Source: JBCBKP01 sp038521625 (GTDB lineage Bacteria > Planctomycetota > Phycisphaerae > Phycisphaerales > UBA1924). From it: a stretch of DNA of 9,406 nt. The stretch lies in contig JBCBKP010000048.1 of NCBI GenBank assembly GCA_038521625.1, positions 1-9,406 of the forward strand, written 5' to 3'. Below are positions 1 through 6,756 of the stretch, one piece after another (the first letter of the stretch is position 1; each line of letters opens with the position of its first letter). A program made the translations under genes and the position numbers. Below the pieces are notes generated by a model. It was not told where the DNA came from, did no database searches, and saw only the letters and a program-made list of their open reading frames with translations.

Positions 1-1
1 C

Positions 2-92
2 GATGCCCGATGCCTGATGCCTGATGCCCGATGCCCGATGCCCGATGCCTGATGCCTGATGCCCGATGCCCGGTGCCCGGTGCCCGGTGCCC
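2..92. repeat. Heptanucleotide tandem repeat, 13 copies
   Basis: Thirteen uninterrupted head-to-tail copies of a 7-bp unit run through this stretch. Ten are GATGCCY (Y = C or T at the last base) and the last three, nearest the gene, are GGTGCCC. The C/T variants come in blocks rather than at random, which suggests growth by slippage or unequal exchange of multi-unit blocks. The left edge may be cut by the window, so the array could be longer. It ends 2 bp from the stop codon of the minus-strand oxidase-like gene, in its 3' untranslated region. Because 7 is not a multiple of 3, translating it gives only low-complexity peptides (MPDARC-type). I treat it as non-coding. Confidence 0.95.
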
Positions 93-94
93 CC

Positions 95-763
95 TCACGG
101 CCTCAACCACACACCCGCCCATCCCGACCTGCTCCGCGCACGCGACACACGATCCAGCCGCGCCCGCATGTGCCCGCCCGCACGCAGCCACAACCACTCG
201 ATCGAGACCACGCGCCCGCGGACCACGCAGAAGTTCGACCGCCCCGCCTCCGACCGCGACTCGTCCGGGTTCGCCTCAAGCATGTCGCCCGGCAGGTTCA
301 CGTCCGCCGCCTCCGACTCGCTCGACGGCGCGTGCGGCGCCAGATAACACCGCCGGCTGAATAGCCGCGTCTCAGACCACGCCAGATCCACCTCGGGCCC
401 CGAGGTCATCACCTCGGCCTCGCTCCGCACCCGGAGCTGGATCTTCGCCGACGGGTCGTAGAAGTGCCACGCCAGCCGCGCGTCCGACCGCAGCTGCTCG
501 ACCTTCGGCGACCGCGCGTCGGTGTGGAACCCGAGCACCCCCGTCTCGGCGTTCGAATACCGCAGCACCACGGTCCGCGCCGTGGGCCAGCCGTCGCTCC
601 CCGCCGTCACCACCGCGGGATGGTGGAACGCGTGCCGCCGGTCCGCCCTCCCCCGTTCGAGCGCCGTCCAGATCGGCGCGACGATCGAATCCAGCGTCGG
701 CTCGCCACCCGGCGCCCCCAGAGGCACCGGACCGACCCCCTTCTTCTGTGCTTTCCCGGGCAT
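95..763 (-). CDS. FMN-binding pyridoxamine 5'-phosphate oxidase-like protein
   Basis: A 222-residue soluble protein with the split-barrel FMN-binding fold of the PNPOx family. It most resembles the pyridoxamine-phosphate-oxidase-related (Alr4036-like) group rather than true PdxH. Visible features are an RTVVLR strand at residues 63-68, the flavin-phosphate-contact-like segment FHTDARSPKVEQL at 79-91, a WHFYDP strand near 99-104, and the family-typical C-terminus, where W190-L193 is followed by a G-W-A-G-V-W-L-R-P ending. The substrate cannot be deduced; B6 salvage or general flavin-linked oxidoreduction are both possible. The frame stays open upstream to position 982, but that part overlaps mrpA on the other strand and looks non-coding. 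The ATG at 763 gives the usual family length. No clear Shine-Dalgarno sequence precedes it. It is divergent from the Mrp operon, so a functional link is not implied. Confidence 0.85.
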   Translation of the reverse strand: MPGKAQKKGVGPVPLGAPGGEPTLDSIVAPIWTALERGRADRRHAFHHPAVVTAGSDGWPTARTVVLRYSNAETGVLGFHTDARSPKVEQLRSDARLAWHFYDPSAKIQLRVRSEAEVMTSGPEVDLAWSETRLFSRRCYLAPHAPSSESEAADVNLPGDMLEANPDESRSEAGRSNFCVVRGRVVSIEWLWLRAGGHMRARLDRVSRARSRSGWAGVWLRP

Positions 764-905
764 GGACCGATCATTCGCGGGTTCCAGACGCTCCCGAGTC
801 CAGTCGGCACACCGGACACACCGATCGAGGCGTACGATCACGGGCTGCAACTGGGTGAGGTCCCATAAACCCACCCTGCGGGTCCGTTGCTGGGGGCTCA
901 CCCGG
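764..905. promoter_or_regulatory. Divergent intergenic region upstream of mrpA
   Basis: These 142 bp lie between the start codons of the minus-strand oxidase-like gene and mrpA, so promoters for both must lie here or overlap the genes. I could not find a convincing sigma-70 pair with correct spacing in either direction. A TACGAT hexamer at 833-838 has no matching -35 box. A short inverted repeat, GGGTG at 853-857 and CACCC at 872-876 with a 14-nt loop, is the only symmetric element seen and is weak. A G-run at 892-896, nine bases before the mrpA ATG, may serve as a poor ribosome binding site. No coding capacity is apparent. Confidence 0.45.
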
Positions 906-3326
906 ATGCTGCTTCTGCTCTCGATCATACTGCTCGGCCTCGTCGCGGCGATCAGCCCATGGATCAGCCGCGCGCTCGGCAAGCTCGCCGGCCCGGTCCT
1001 CGCGATCGCCCCCGCCGCGGTCTTCGGGCTGCTGCTGTCCTACGCCGCCGGCGTCACGTCGGGCACCCCCGTCGTCCAGACCACCGAGTGGCTCCCGCAG
1101 CTCGGGATCGACCTGACCTTCCGGCTCGACGGGCTCTCGCTCATCTTCGGCCTGCTGATCACCGGCATCGGCACGCTGATCGTCCTCTACGCCTCCGAGT
1201 ACCTGAAGGACCACGAGCTCCGCCACCGCTTCTTCTGCTTCCTCATGTCGTTCATGACCGCCATGCTCGGCGTCGTCCTGACCGACAACCTCATCGTGCT
1301 CTTCGTCTTCTGGGAGATGACGAGCATCACCAGCTTCCTGCTCATCGGCTTCGACCACAACCGCGAGACCGCGCGCAAGAGCGCCATGCAGGCCCTCATC
1401 GTCACCGGCCTCGGCGGACTCGCCCTGCTCGCCGGCCTCTTCCTCCTCGGCGTCGCCGCGGGAGAGGTCAGCGGCGCCGCCTCCGGCGTCTGGAGCCTCG
1501 GCGCGATCATCGAGATCGCCCAGACCCAGGACCTCGCCTCCCACGCCTTCATCCCGGCGATCCTCGCGCTCGTCGGGCTCGGCGCCGCGACCAAGTCCGC
1601 CCAGTTCCCCTTCCACTTCTGGCTGCCCAACGCCATGGAGGCCCCGACACCGGTCTCCGCCTACCTGCACAGCTCGACCATGGTCAAGGCCGGCGTCTAC
1701 CTAGTCATGCGCCTCAACCCCGCCTTCCAGGACATCCCCGCCTGGGGCTGGATGCTCGCCGGACTCGGCGCGACGACCATGATCCTCGGCGCCGTCCTCG
1801 CGTGCCGCGAGACCTACTTCAAGAAGGTCCTCGCCTACTCCACCGTCTCCAGCCTCGGCATCATGGTCCTCTTCACCGCCATCGGCGGCGAATACGGCGC
1901 CAAGGCCGCCGTCGGCTACCTCCTCGCCCACGCCCTGTTCAAGGCCTGCCTCTTCCTCACCGCCGGCACCGTCACGCACGAGACCGGCCGCAAGGACATC
2001 GAATCCCTCGGCGGGCTCCGGAGGACCATGCCGCTCACCGCCGCCTTCGGACTGATCGGCGCGCTCTCCATGGCCGGCTTCCCGCCGCTCTTCGGCTTCG
2101 TCGGCAAGGAACTGCTGCTGAAGAGCTCGGTGCACCCGACCGAGGCGTCCGTCCTGCACGACCAGGCCGCCCTCGTCACCACGCTCGTCATGATCGCCGC
2201 GATCCTGACCGTGATGGTCTCCGTCCTGGTCGGCTGGCGGCCGTTCTTCGCGAAGCAGGCCGACCCCGACGAGCCCGTCAAGGGGCACGAGCCCGGCGTC
2301 CGCATGCTCGCCGGCCCCGCGATCCTCGCGCTGCTCACGATCGTGGTCCCTCTCGCCCCGGCGCTCATGGCCAAGCCGCTGATCGGCGCGGGCATCGTCT
2401 CGCTCACCGGCGCCGAGGCCGAGTCGGTCAAGGTCGGCTTCCTCGACATGCTCGCCAAGATCGAGCTGCCCTTCTACCTCTCCATCGGCGCACTCGTCGC
2501 CGGCACCGCCCTCTACCTCGCCCGCGGCTTCTGGCGCCCCGCCCTGACCGCCACGCTCCGCGCGTTCAACCCGATCGGCGCCCCGGCGATCTATGACCAC
2601 TCGTTCAACGCCAGCGCCTGGTTCGCACGCTTCCAGGTCCGACAGCTCCAGAGCGGCCACCTCCGCCGCTACATCACCATCATCATCCTCGTCACCGTCG
2701 GCCTGGTCGTCGGCGCCCTCGCCCGCTCCGGCCAGGGCATCCCGACCGACATCTCCAGCTTCAACGTCGGCGTCCTCGACCTCGTCCTGCTCACGCTGAT
2801 GGTCGCCGGCGCCGTCGCCTGCACCCGCTACCGCTCGCGACTCTCCACCGTCGCCGCACTCGGCGTCGTCGGATACGCCGTCGCCGTCACCTTCGTCGTC
2901 CTCGGCGTGCCCGACATCGCGATGACCCAGTTCTCGATCGAGACCCTGACCGTCATCATCTTCGTCCTCGTCGTCTACCACCTGCCGCGGTTCAACGTCT
3001 ACTCCGGTGCCCCGCGCCGCGTCTTCGACGCGATCATCGCCCTCGCCTTCGGCGCCGTCATGACCTCGCTCGTGCTCGTCGCGCAGACCAACGCCGTCAC
3101 CGGCATCCCGCGCATCTCCGACCAGCTCGGCGACTGGGCCTACACCGAGGCCTTCGGCCGCAACGTCGTCAACGTCATCCTCGTCGACTTCCGCGGCATC
3201 GACACCATGGTCGAGATCTTCGTCCTCGGCATCGCCGCCGTCGGCGTCTACACCCTGCTCAAGCTCCGCGCCGACCGCCCCGAAGACGACAAGCCCCGCC
3301 TGACCGAGACGGAGGCCACCACGTGA
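906..3326 (+). CDS. mrpA: Mrp-type Na+/H+ antiporter subunit A (MrpA/MnhA)
   Basis: An 806-residue polytopic membrane protein, the largest subunit of the Mrp cation/proton antiporter and homologous to complex I NuoL. The antiporter core spans roughly residues 1-500. It has the conserved membrane glutamate in FVFWEMTS (E137), the lysine in ATKSAQFPFHFWLP (K230) followed by H237, the APTPVSAYLHSSTMVKAG segment with K261, and HALFKACLF (K346). Residues about 620-693 (starting GVLDLVLLTLMVAGAV) match the DUF4040/MbhD-like domain. Residues about 697-795, with DFRGIDTMVE at 761-770, match the MbhE-like domain; both are normal parts of full-length MrpA. The length agrees with the roughly 800 residues of Bacillus MrpA. 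The ATG at 906 is the first plausible start, since the open frame upstream crosses the divergent gene. The last codons contain a GGAGG at 3311-3315 serving mrpB, and the stop overlaps the mrpB start (GTGA). Confidence 0.97.
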   Translation: MLLLLSIILLGLVAAISPWISRALGKLAGPVLAIAPAAVFGLLLSYAAGVTSGTPVVQTTEWLPQLGIDLTFRLDGLSLIFGLLITGIGTLIVLYASEYLKDHELRHRFFCFLMSFMTAMLGVVLTDNLIVLFVFWEMTSITSFLLIGFDHNRETARKSAMQALIVTGLGGLALLAGLFLLGVAAGEVSGAASGVWSLGAIIEIAQTQDLASHAFIPAILALVGLGAATKSAQFPFHFWLPNAMEAPTPVSAYLHSSTMVKAGVYLVMRLNPAFQDIPAWGWMLAGLGATTMILGAVLACRETYFKKVLAYSTVSSLGIMVLFTAIGGEYGAKAAVGYLLAHALFKACLFLTAGTVTHETGRKDIESLGGLRRTMPLTAAFGLIGALSMAGFPPLFGFVGKELLLKSSVHPTEASVLHDQAALVTTLVMIAAILTVMVSVLVGWRPFFAKQADPDEPVKGHEPGVRMLAGPAILALLTIVVPLAPALMAKPLIGAGIVSLTGAEAESVKVGFLDMLAKIELPFYLSIGALVAGTALYLARGFWRPALTATLRAFNPIGAPAIYDHSFNASAWFARFQVRQLQSGHLRRYITIIILVTVGLVVGALARSGQGIPTDISSFNVGVLDLVLLTLMVAGAVACTRYRSRLSTVAALGVVGYAVAVTFVVLGVPDIAMTQFSIETLTVIIFVLVVYHLPRFNVYSGAPRRVFDAIIALAFGAVMTSLVLVAQTNAVTGIPRISDQLGDWAYTEAFGRNVVNVILVDFRGIDTMVEIFVLGIAAVGVYTLLKLRADRPEDDKPRLTETEATT

Positions 3327-3763
3327 ACTCGCTCATCTTCCGCGCCGCCGCACGCCTGCTCCTCCCCCTGCTGCTGCTCTTCAGCCTGATCATCCTCGGC
3401 GTCGGCCACAACGAGCCAGGCGGCGGCTTCGTCGGCGGCCTCGTCGCCTCCGCCGCCGTCGCCATGTACGCCATGGCCTTCGGCGCCCCCGCCGCCAAGC
3501 GGCTGCTCCGCCTCTGGAACGGCAAGCCCATCGGCCTGCACCTGGTCATCGGGATCGGCCTCGCCATCGCCCTCGGCTCGGCCATCGCCGGCACGATCAT
3601 CAGCGGCGGCACGCTCATGCAGGGCTGGTGGGTCAAGATGCCGATCTCGCTCGGTGACATCCAGAAAGTTGGCACCGTCGTCACCTTCGACATCGGCGTC
3701 TACGTCACCGTCTTCGGCGTCGTCCTGCTCTTCCTGTTCGAACTGATGGAGGCCGAAGCGTGA
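3323..3763 (+). CDS. mrpB: Mrp antiporter subunit B (MrpB/MnhB)
   Basis: A 146-residue integral membrane protein with about four hydrophobic segments, belonging to the MnhB family of Mrp complex subunits. The family signature GHNEPGGGFVGGL lies at residues 28-40, directly after the first membrane helix. A second conserved-looking stretch, DIQKVGTVVTFDIGVYV, precedes the last helix. It starts with GTG at 3323, which overlaps the mrpA stop in a GTGA arrangement, and a perfect GGAGG lies 7 bases upstream, so translation is probably coupled to mrpA. MrpA and MrpB are separate polypeptides here, as in seven-gene operons. In proteobacterial six-gene operons they are fused. The family assignment is firm. 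The subunit is required for antiport in studied bacteria, but its own catalytic role is not established. Confidence 0.96.
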   Translation: MNSLIFRAAARLLLPLLLLFSLIILGVGHNEPGGGFVGGLVASAAVAMYAMAFGAPAAKRLLRLWNGKPIGLHLVIGIGLAIALGSAIAGTIISGGTLMQGWWVKMPISLGDIQKVGTVVTFDIGVYVTVFGVVLLFLFELMEAEA

Positions 3764-4230
3764 GCTTCCTACTCGCCTGCGTCATCGGCGTCCTCTTCGC
3801 CGCCGGCTTCTACATGCTGCTCCGACGCAGCTTCGTGAAGCTCATCATCGGCCTCGGCCTGCTCGGCCACGGCGCCAACCTGCTCATCATCACCGCCGCC
3901 GGCATCGAACGCGACGCCGTCGCCGCCGACGGCTCGCCGGTCCAGGCCGAGCGCGGCATGCCGCCGTTCATCGACCCCGACGACGCGCGGGCCTACGACG
4001 AAGCCAAAGAGGCCGGCCCCGAGGCCCTCGCCGCCATCAAGGCCGACCCAGCACGCGACGGCGAGCTCGACGCCGGCGCCGCCGACCCGCTCCCCCCCGC
4101 CCTCATCCTCACCGCCATCGTCATCAGCTTCGCGATCGTCTCGTACACCATCGTCCTTGTGAAGCGGACCTACCAGGAGGTCGGCACCGACGACCTCGAC
4201 CAGATGACCGCCACCGACCTCACGCCCTAG
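3760..4230 (+). CDS. mrpC: Mrp antiporter subunit C (MrpC/MnhC), NuoK-like, enlarged loop
   Basis: A 156-residue membrane subunit related to complex I NuoK, with three hydrophobic segments at about residues 3-22, 27-49 and 113-134. The family-diagnostic ADPLPPALILTAIVISFA lies at 108-125 and the typical TDDLDQM end at 143-149. Bacillus MrpC has about 113 residues. The extra length sits almost entirely in the loop between helices 2 and 3 (residues 51-108), which here is long, Ala-rich and acidic with many Asp/Glu. By analogy with NuoK topology this loop should face outside the cytoplasm, which is an inference. The start is GTG at 3760, overlapping the mrpB stop (GTGA). A GGAGG at 3748-3752 is correctly spaced. 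Confidence 0.96.
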   Translation: MSFLLACVIGVLFAAGFYMLLRRSFVKLIIGLGLLGHGANLLIITAAGIERDAVAADGSPVQAERGMPPFIDPDDARAYDEAKEAGPEALAAIKADPARDGELDAGAADPLPPALILTAIVISFAIVSYTIVLVKRTYQEVGTDDLDQMTATDLTP

Positions 4231-4261
4231 GGCCGACGAGAACGACCAAGAGACCCAGAAC

Positions 4262-5980
4262 ATGAACACGCTGGTCGTCATGCCGATCCTCACGCACCTC
4301 ACCGCTTCGGTGCTGTGCATCCTCTGCTGGGGCCGGGTCCGCACCCAGCGCGCGATCAACATCTCCGCCGTCGTCGCCTCCCTCGGCTTCTCTATCGCCC
4401 TGCTCGCGACCCACGCCTCCGGCGACGTCGCCAGCCCCGTCTACTCCGGCGGCTGGGCCGCCCCCTTCAACATCACATTCGTCGTCGACCTCTTCAGCGC
4501 CATCATGCTGACGCTCACCGCGACCGTCGGCCTCTTCTGCGTGATCTACAGCCTCGGCAACATCGACGAGCGACGCGAACGCTTCGGCTACCACGCCCTC
4601 GTCCAGGCCCTCCTCGCCGCCTGCTGCGGCGCCTTCACCACCGGCGACCTCTTCAACATGTTCGTCTGGTTCGAGATCATGCTCATCTCGAGCTTCGTCC
4701 TGCTCACCCTCGGCGGCGAACGCGGGCAGCTCGAGGGCGCCATCAAGTACGTCACCCTCAACCTGATCAGCTCGACCGTCTTCCTCGTCGGCGTCGGCCT
4801 GCTCTACGCACTCGTCGGCACCCTCAACATCGCCGACATGTCCGTCAGGCTCCAGACCGTCGAGGACCGCACCACCGTCTCGGTCATCGGCGTGCTCTTC
4901 ATCATCGCCTACGGCATCAAGGCCGGCCTCTTCCCCCTCTTCTTCTGGCTCCCCGCCAGCTACCACACGCCCCCCGCCGCCGTCAGCGCCCTCTTCGGCG
5001 GCCTGCTCACCAAGGTCGGCGTCTATGCCATCGCACGCGTCTTCGGCACCGTCTTCGTCGGCGACCACGCCTTCACCGGACAGATCCTGCTCTGGATGGC
5101 CGCCGGCACCATGGTCTCCGGCTCGCTCGCCGCCTTCGCCCAGGCCGAGATCCGGCGCGCCCTCAGCTTCCAGCTCATCGCCTCCATCGGCTACATCATG
5201 ATGGGCATCGCCGTCTGGATGATCGCCGGCGAACGCGCCGACCGCACCACCGGCGCCGAGAGCGACGCCCTCCGCGCCGCCTCACTCCTCGGGCTCACCG
5301 GCGCGATCGTCTACATCGCGCACCACATGCTCGTCAAGACCAACCTCTTCCTCCTCGCCGGACTCGTCCGGCGCATCGGGGGCCACGGCGAGCTCAAACG
5401 CCTCGGCGGCATGTACAAGGCACACCCCGGCCTCGCCGCCCTGTTCTTCATCAACGCCCTCTCCATCGCCGGCATGCCGCTGCTCTCCGGCTTCTGGGCC
5501 AAGATGGCCCTCATCCGCGCCGGCCTCGAAACCGGCGCCTACGTCGTCGTCGCCGCCTCCCTCGTCGCCTCGCTCGCGGGACTGGCCGGCATGATGAAAA
5601 TCTGGATGGAGGTCTTCTGGAAGGACCGCCCCGAGTCCGGACGCGCCGCGCGCGAGCCCTCGGCCGCCAGCGCCGGCGCCGTCGCGCCGCCGATCACCAC
5701 CGGCCGCTACCGCATCCCGCTCATGACCACCCCCGCCGTGGTCCTCACCGTCATCACCGTCACGCTGGGACTCGCGCCGGGCTGGCTCTACGGGCTCTCC
5801 GAACGGGCGGCACGCCAGCTCTCCGACCGCGAGGGCTACATCACCGCCGTGCTCCCGCCGGACTACCTCGACGAGACCCGCGCCCAGATCGCCGCCATCC
5901 GCGCCGAGCGTGAGGCCTTCGCCCTGGCGTCCGAGACCGCGGCGCAGACAGCGGACCTCGCCGAGGAGGCCGCCCGATGA
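4262..5980 (+). CDS. mrpD: Mrp antiporter subunit D (MrpD/MnhD)
   Basis: A 572-residue polytopic protein of the NuoM/NuoN-like antiporter family, the second proton-translocating subunit of the Mrp complex. Key residues are present: the membrane glutamate in MFVWFEIM (E138), the lysine in AYGIKAGLFPLFFWLP (K220), H235 in the following SYHTPPAAVSALFGG segment, K251 in LLTKVGVYA, and K359 in HHMLVKTNLFLL. E138 and K220 correspond in context to the functionally important E137 and K219 of Bacillus pseudofirmus MrpD. It is longer than the usual 490-500 residues. A polar linker spans about 452-485 (rich in Arg/Ala/Ser), and a charged Ala/Glu-rich tail of about 40 residues follows the customary C-terminus after YITAVLPP. 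It starts at ATG 4262, 31 bp after mrpC, without an obvious Shine-Dalgarno sequence. The stop overlaps the mrpE start (ATGA). Confidence 0.97.
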   Translation: MNTLVVMPILTHLTASVLCILCWGRVRTQRAINISAVVASLGFSIALLATHASGDVASPVYSGGWAAPFNITFVVDLFSAIMLTLTATVGLFCVIYSLGNIDERRERFGYHALVQALLAACCGAFTTGDLFNMFVWFEIMLISSFVLLTLGGERGQLEGAIKYVTLNLISSTVFLVGVGLLYALVGTLNIADMSVRLQTVEDRTTVSVIGVLFIIAYGIKAGLFPLFFWLPASYHTPPAAVSALFGGLLTKVGVYAIARVFGTVFVGDHAFTGQILLWMAAGTMVSGSLAAFAQAEIRRALSFQLIASIGYIMMGIAVWMIAGERADRTTGAESDALRAASLLGLTGAIVYIAHHMLVKTNLFLLAGLVRRIGGHGELKRLGGMYKAHPGLAALFFINALSIAGMPLLSGFWAKMALIRAGLETGAYVVVAASLVASLAGLAGMMKIWMEVFWKDRPESGRAAREPSAASAGAVAPPITTGRYRIPLMTTPAVVLTVITVTLGLAPGWLYGLSERAARQLSDREGYITAVLPPDYLDETRAQIAAIRAEREAFALASETAAQTADLAEEAAR

Positions 5981-6450
5981 GCCTGTTCATCGCAAACGTC
6001 CTGCTCGCGCTGATCTGGGCGACCGTCTTCGGCGAGTTCACGCCCTGGAACTTCATCGTCGGGCTGATCGTCGCCCACCTCGCCCTGCGCCTCGCCATCC
6101 GAAACCCCCGCAGCGCTTACTTCCGCAAGGTCGGCACGACGATCGCCCTGATCTTCTTCTTCATCAAAGAGCTCATCGTCGCCAACTTCCTGATGGTCAA
6201 GTACACCCTCAGCCCGCTCAACAAGCTCAGCCCGGGAATCCTCGCGGTCCCGCTCAAGCCCGGCATGTCCGACCTGGAGATCACCGTGCTCGCCAACATG
6301 GTCACCCTGACCCCCGGCACGCTCAGCATGGACGTCAGCGAGGACCGCCGCGCACTGTTCGTCCACTTCATGCACATCGAGGACAAGGACGCCGCCATCC
6401 GCGACGTCAAGGACGGCTTCGAGCGACGGCTCCTCGCCGTCACGCGATAA
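5977..6450 (+). CDS. mrpE: Mrp antiporter subunit E (MrpE/MnhE)
   Basis: A 157-residue MnhE-family subunit of the Mrp complex. It has two N-terminal hydrophobic stretches (about residues 3-40), a third around 52-72, and a soluble C-terminal half. The hallmark NMVTLTPGTLSMDVSEDRR lies at 107-125 and is followed by the beta-strand-like ALFVHFMHIED. The length matches the family average of about 158 residues in Bacillus. The ATG at 5977 overlaps the mrpD stop (ATGA), and a strong GAGGAGG at 5963-5969 sits inside the mrpD coding end, indicating translational coupling. In studied systems MrpE is needed for full antiport activity and is placed at the edge of the complex. It has no known catalytic residues. 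Confidence 0.96.
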   Translation: MSLFIANVLLALIWATVFGEFTPWNFIVGLIVAHLALRLAIRNPRSAYFRKVGTTIALIFFFIKELIVANFLMVKYTLSPLNKLSPGILAVPLKPGMSDLEITVLANMVTLTPGTLSMDVSEDRRALFVHFMHIEDKDAAIRDVKDGFERRLLAVTR

Positions 6451-6462
6451 CGGGACCAACGC

Positions 6463-6756
6463 ATGTTCACACCCGCCATCGACAACTGGTTCTTCGAACG
6501 CGTGATCGAGATCGCCGCCATCGCGATCGGCATCGCCATGATCTTCGCCACCGTCCGCCTCATCCGCGGGCCACGCCTCGCCGACCGCGTCATCGCGCTC
6601 GACCTCATCGGCGCGCTCGCCATCGGCGTCATCGCCCTCTACTCCATCGCCGTCGGACGACCCGAGATGCTCTCCGTCGCGATCGTCATGGCCCTCATTC
6701 TCTTCCTCGGCACCGCCGCCTTCGCCGGCTACCTCGAGCGGAGGGCCCGCCCGTGA
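6463..6756 (+). CDS. mrpF: Mrp antiporter subunit F (MrpF/MnhF)
   Basis: A 97-residue membrane protein with three hydrophobic helices, of the MrpF/PhaF family. The family signature RGPRLADRVIALDLIG at residues 35-50 is intact, including the Asp residues D41 and D47 that are typically conserved in the membrane segment. The length is standard (about 94 residues in Bacillus). It begins at ATG 6463, 12 bp after the mrpE stop, with no recognisable Shine-Dalgarno sequence in the short gap. Its stop overlaps the mrpG start in a GTGA. A GGAGGG at 6740-6745 within the end of mrpF serves mrpG. In some bacteria MrpF homologues are linked to bile-salt or cholate efflux, but within a full operon it is best called an antiporter subunit. 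Confidence 0.95.
   Translation: MFTPAIDNWFFERVIEIAAIAIGIAMIFATVRLIRGPRLADRVIALDLIGALAIGVIALYSIAVGRPEMLSVAIVMALILFLGTAAFAGYLERRARP

Noticed and set aside
31..364. Three overlapping plus-strand open frames of 93-109 codons starting in the heptamer repeat
   Set aside because: They begin inside a tandem repeat, give low-complexity Pro/Arg/Ala peptides, and lie antisense to the clearly conserved oxidase-like gene.
845..869. CTGCAA and CATAAA hexamers upstream of mrpA as a promoter
   Set aside because: The spacing is only 13 bp and both matches to consensus are weak.
522..905. Upstream extension of the mrpA reading frame
   Set aside because: It overlaps the divergent oxidase-like gene, shows no membrane or Mrp-like sequence, and would give MrpA an abnormal soluble N-terminus; the ATG at 906 leads straight into the first helix.
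887..2596. 569-codon plus-strand frame overlapping mrpA
   Set aside because: It is an Arg/Pro/His-rich shadow typical of the +1 frame of GC-rich genes; mrpA in the other frame carries all the conserved motifs.
1701..2981. 426-codon minus-strand frame opposite mrpA
   Set aside because: It is extremely Asp/Glu/Gly-rich with no fold-like pattern, the usual antisense product of C-ending codons. The same reasoning applies to 771-1670, 4220-5068 and 6729-7835.
4315..5913. 532-codon plus-strand frame inside mrpD
   Set aside because: It is Arg/His/Pro-rich low-complexity shadow; the mrpD frame contains the family motifs.
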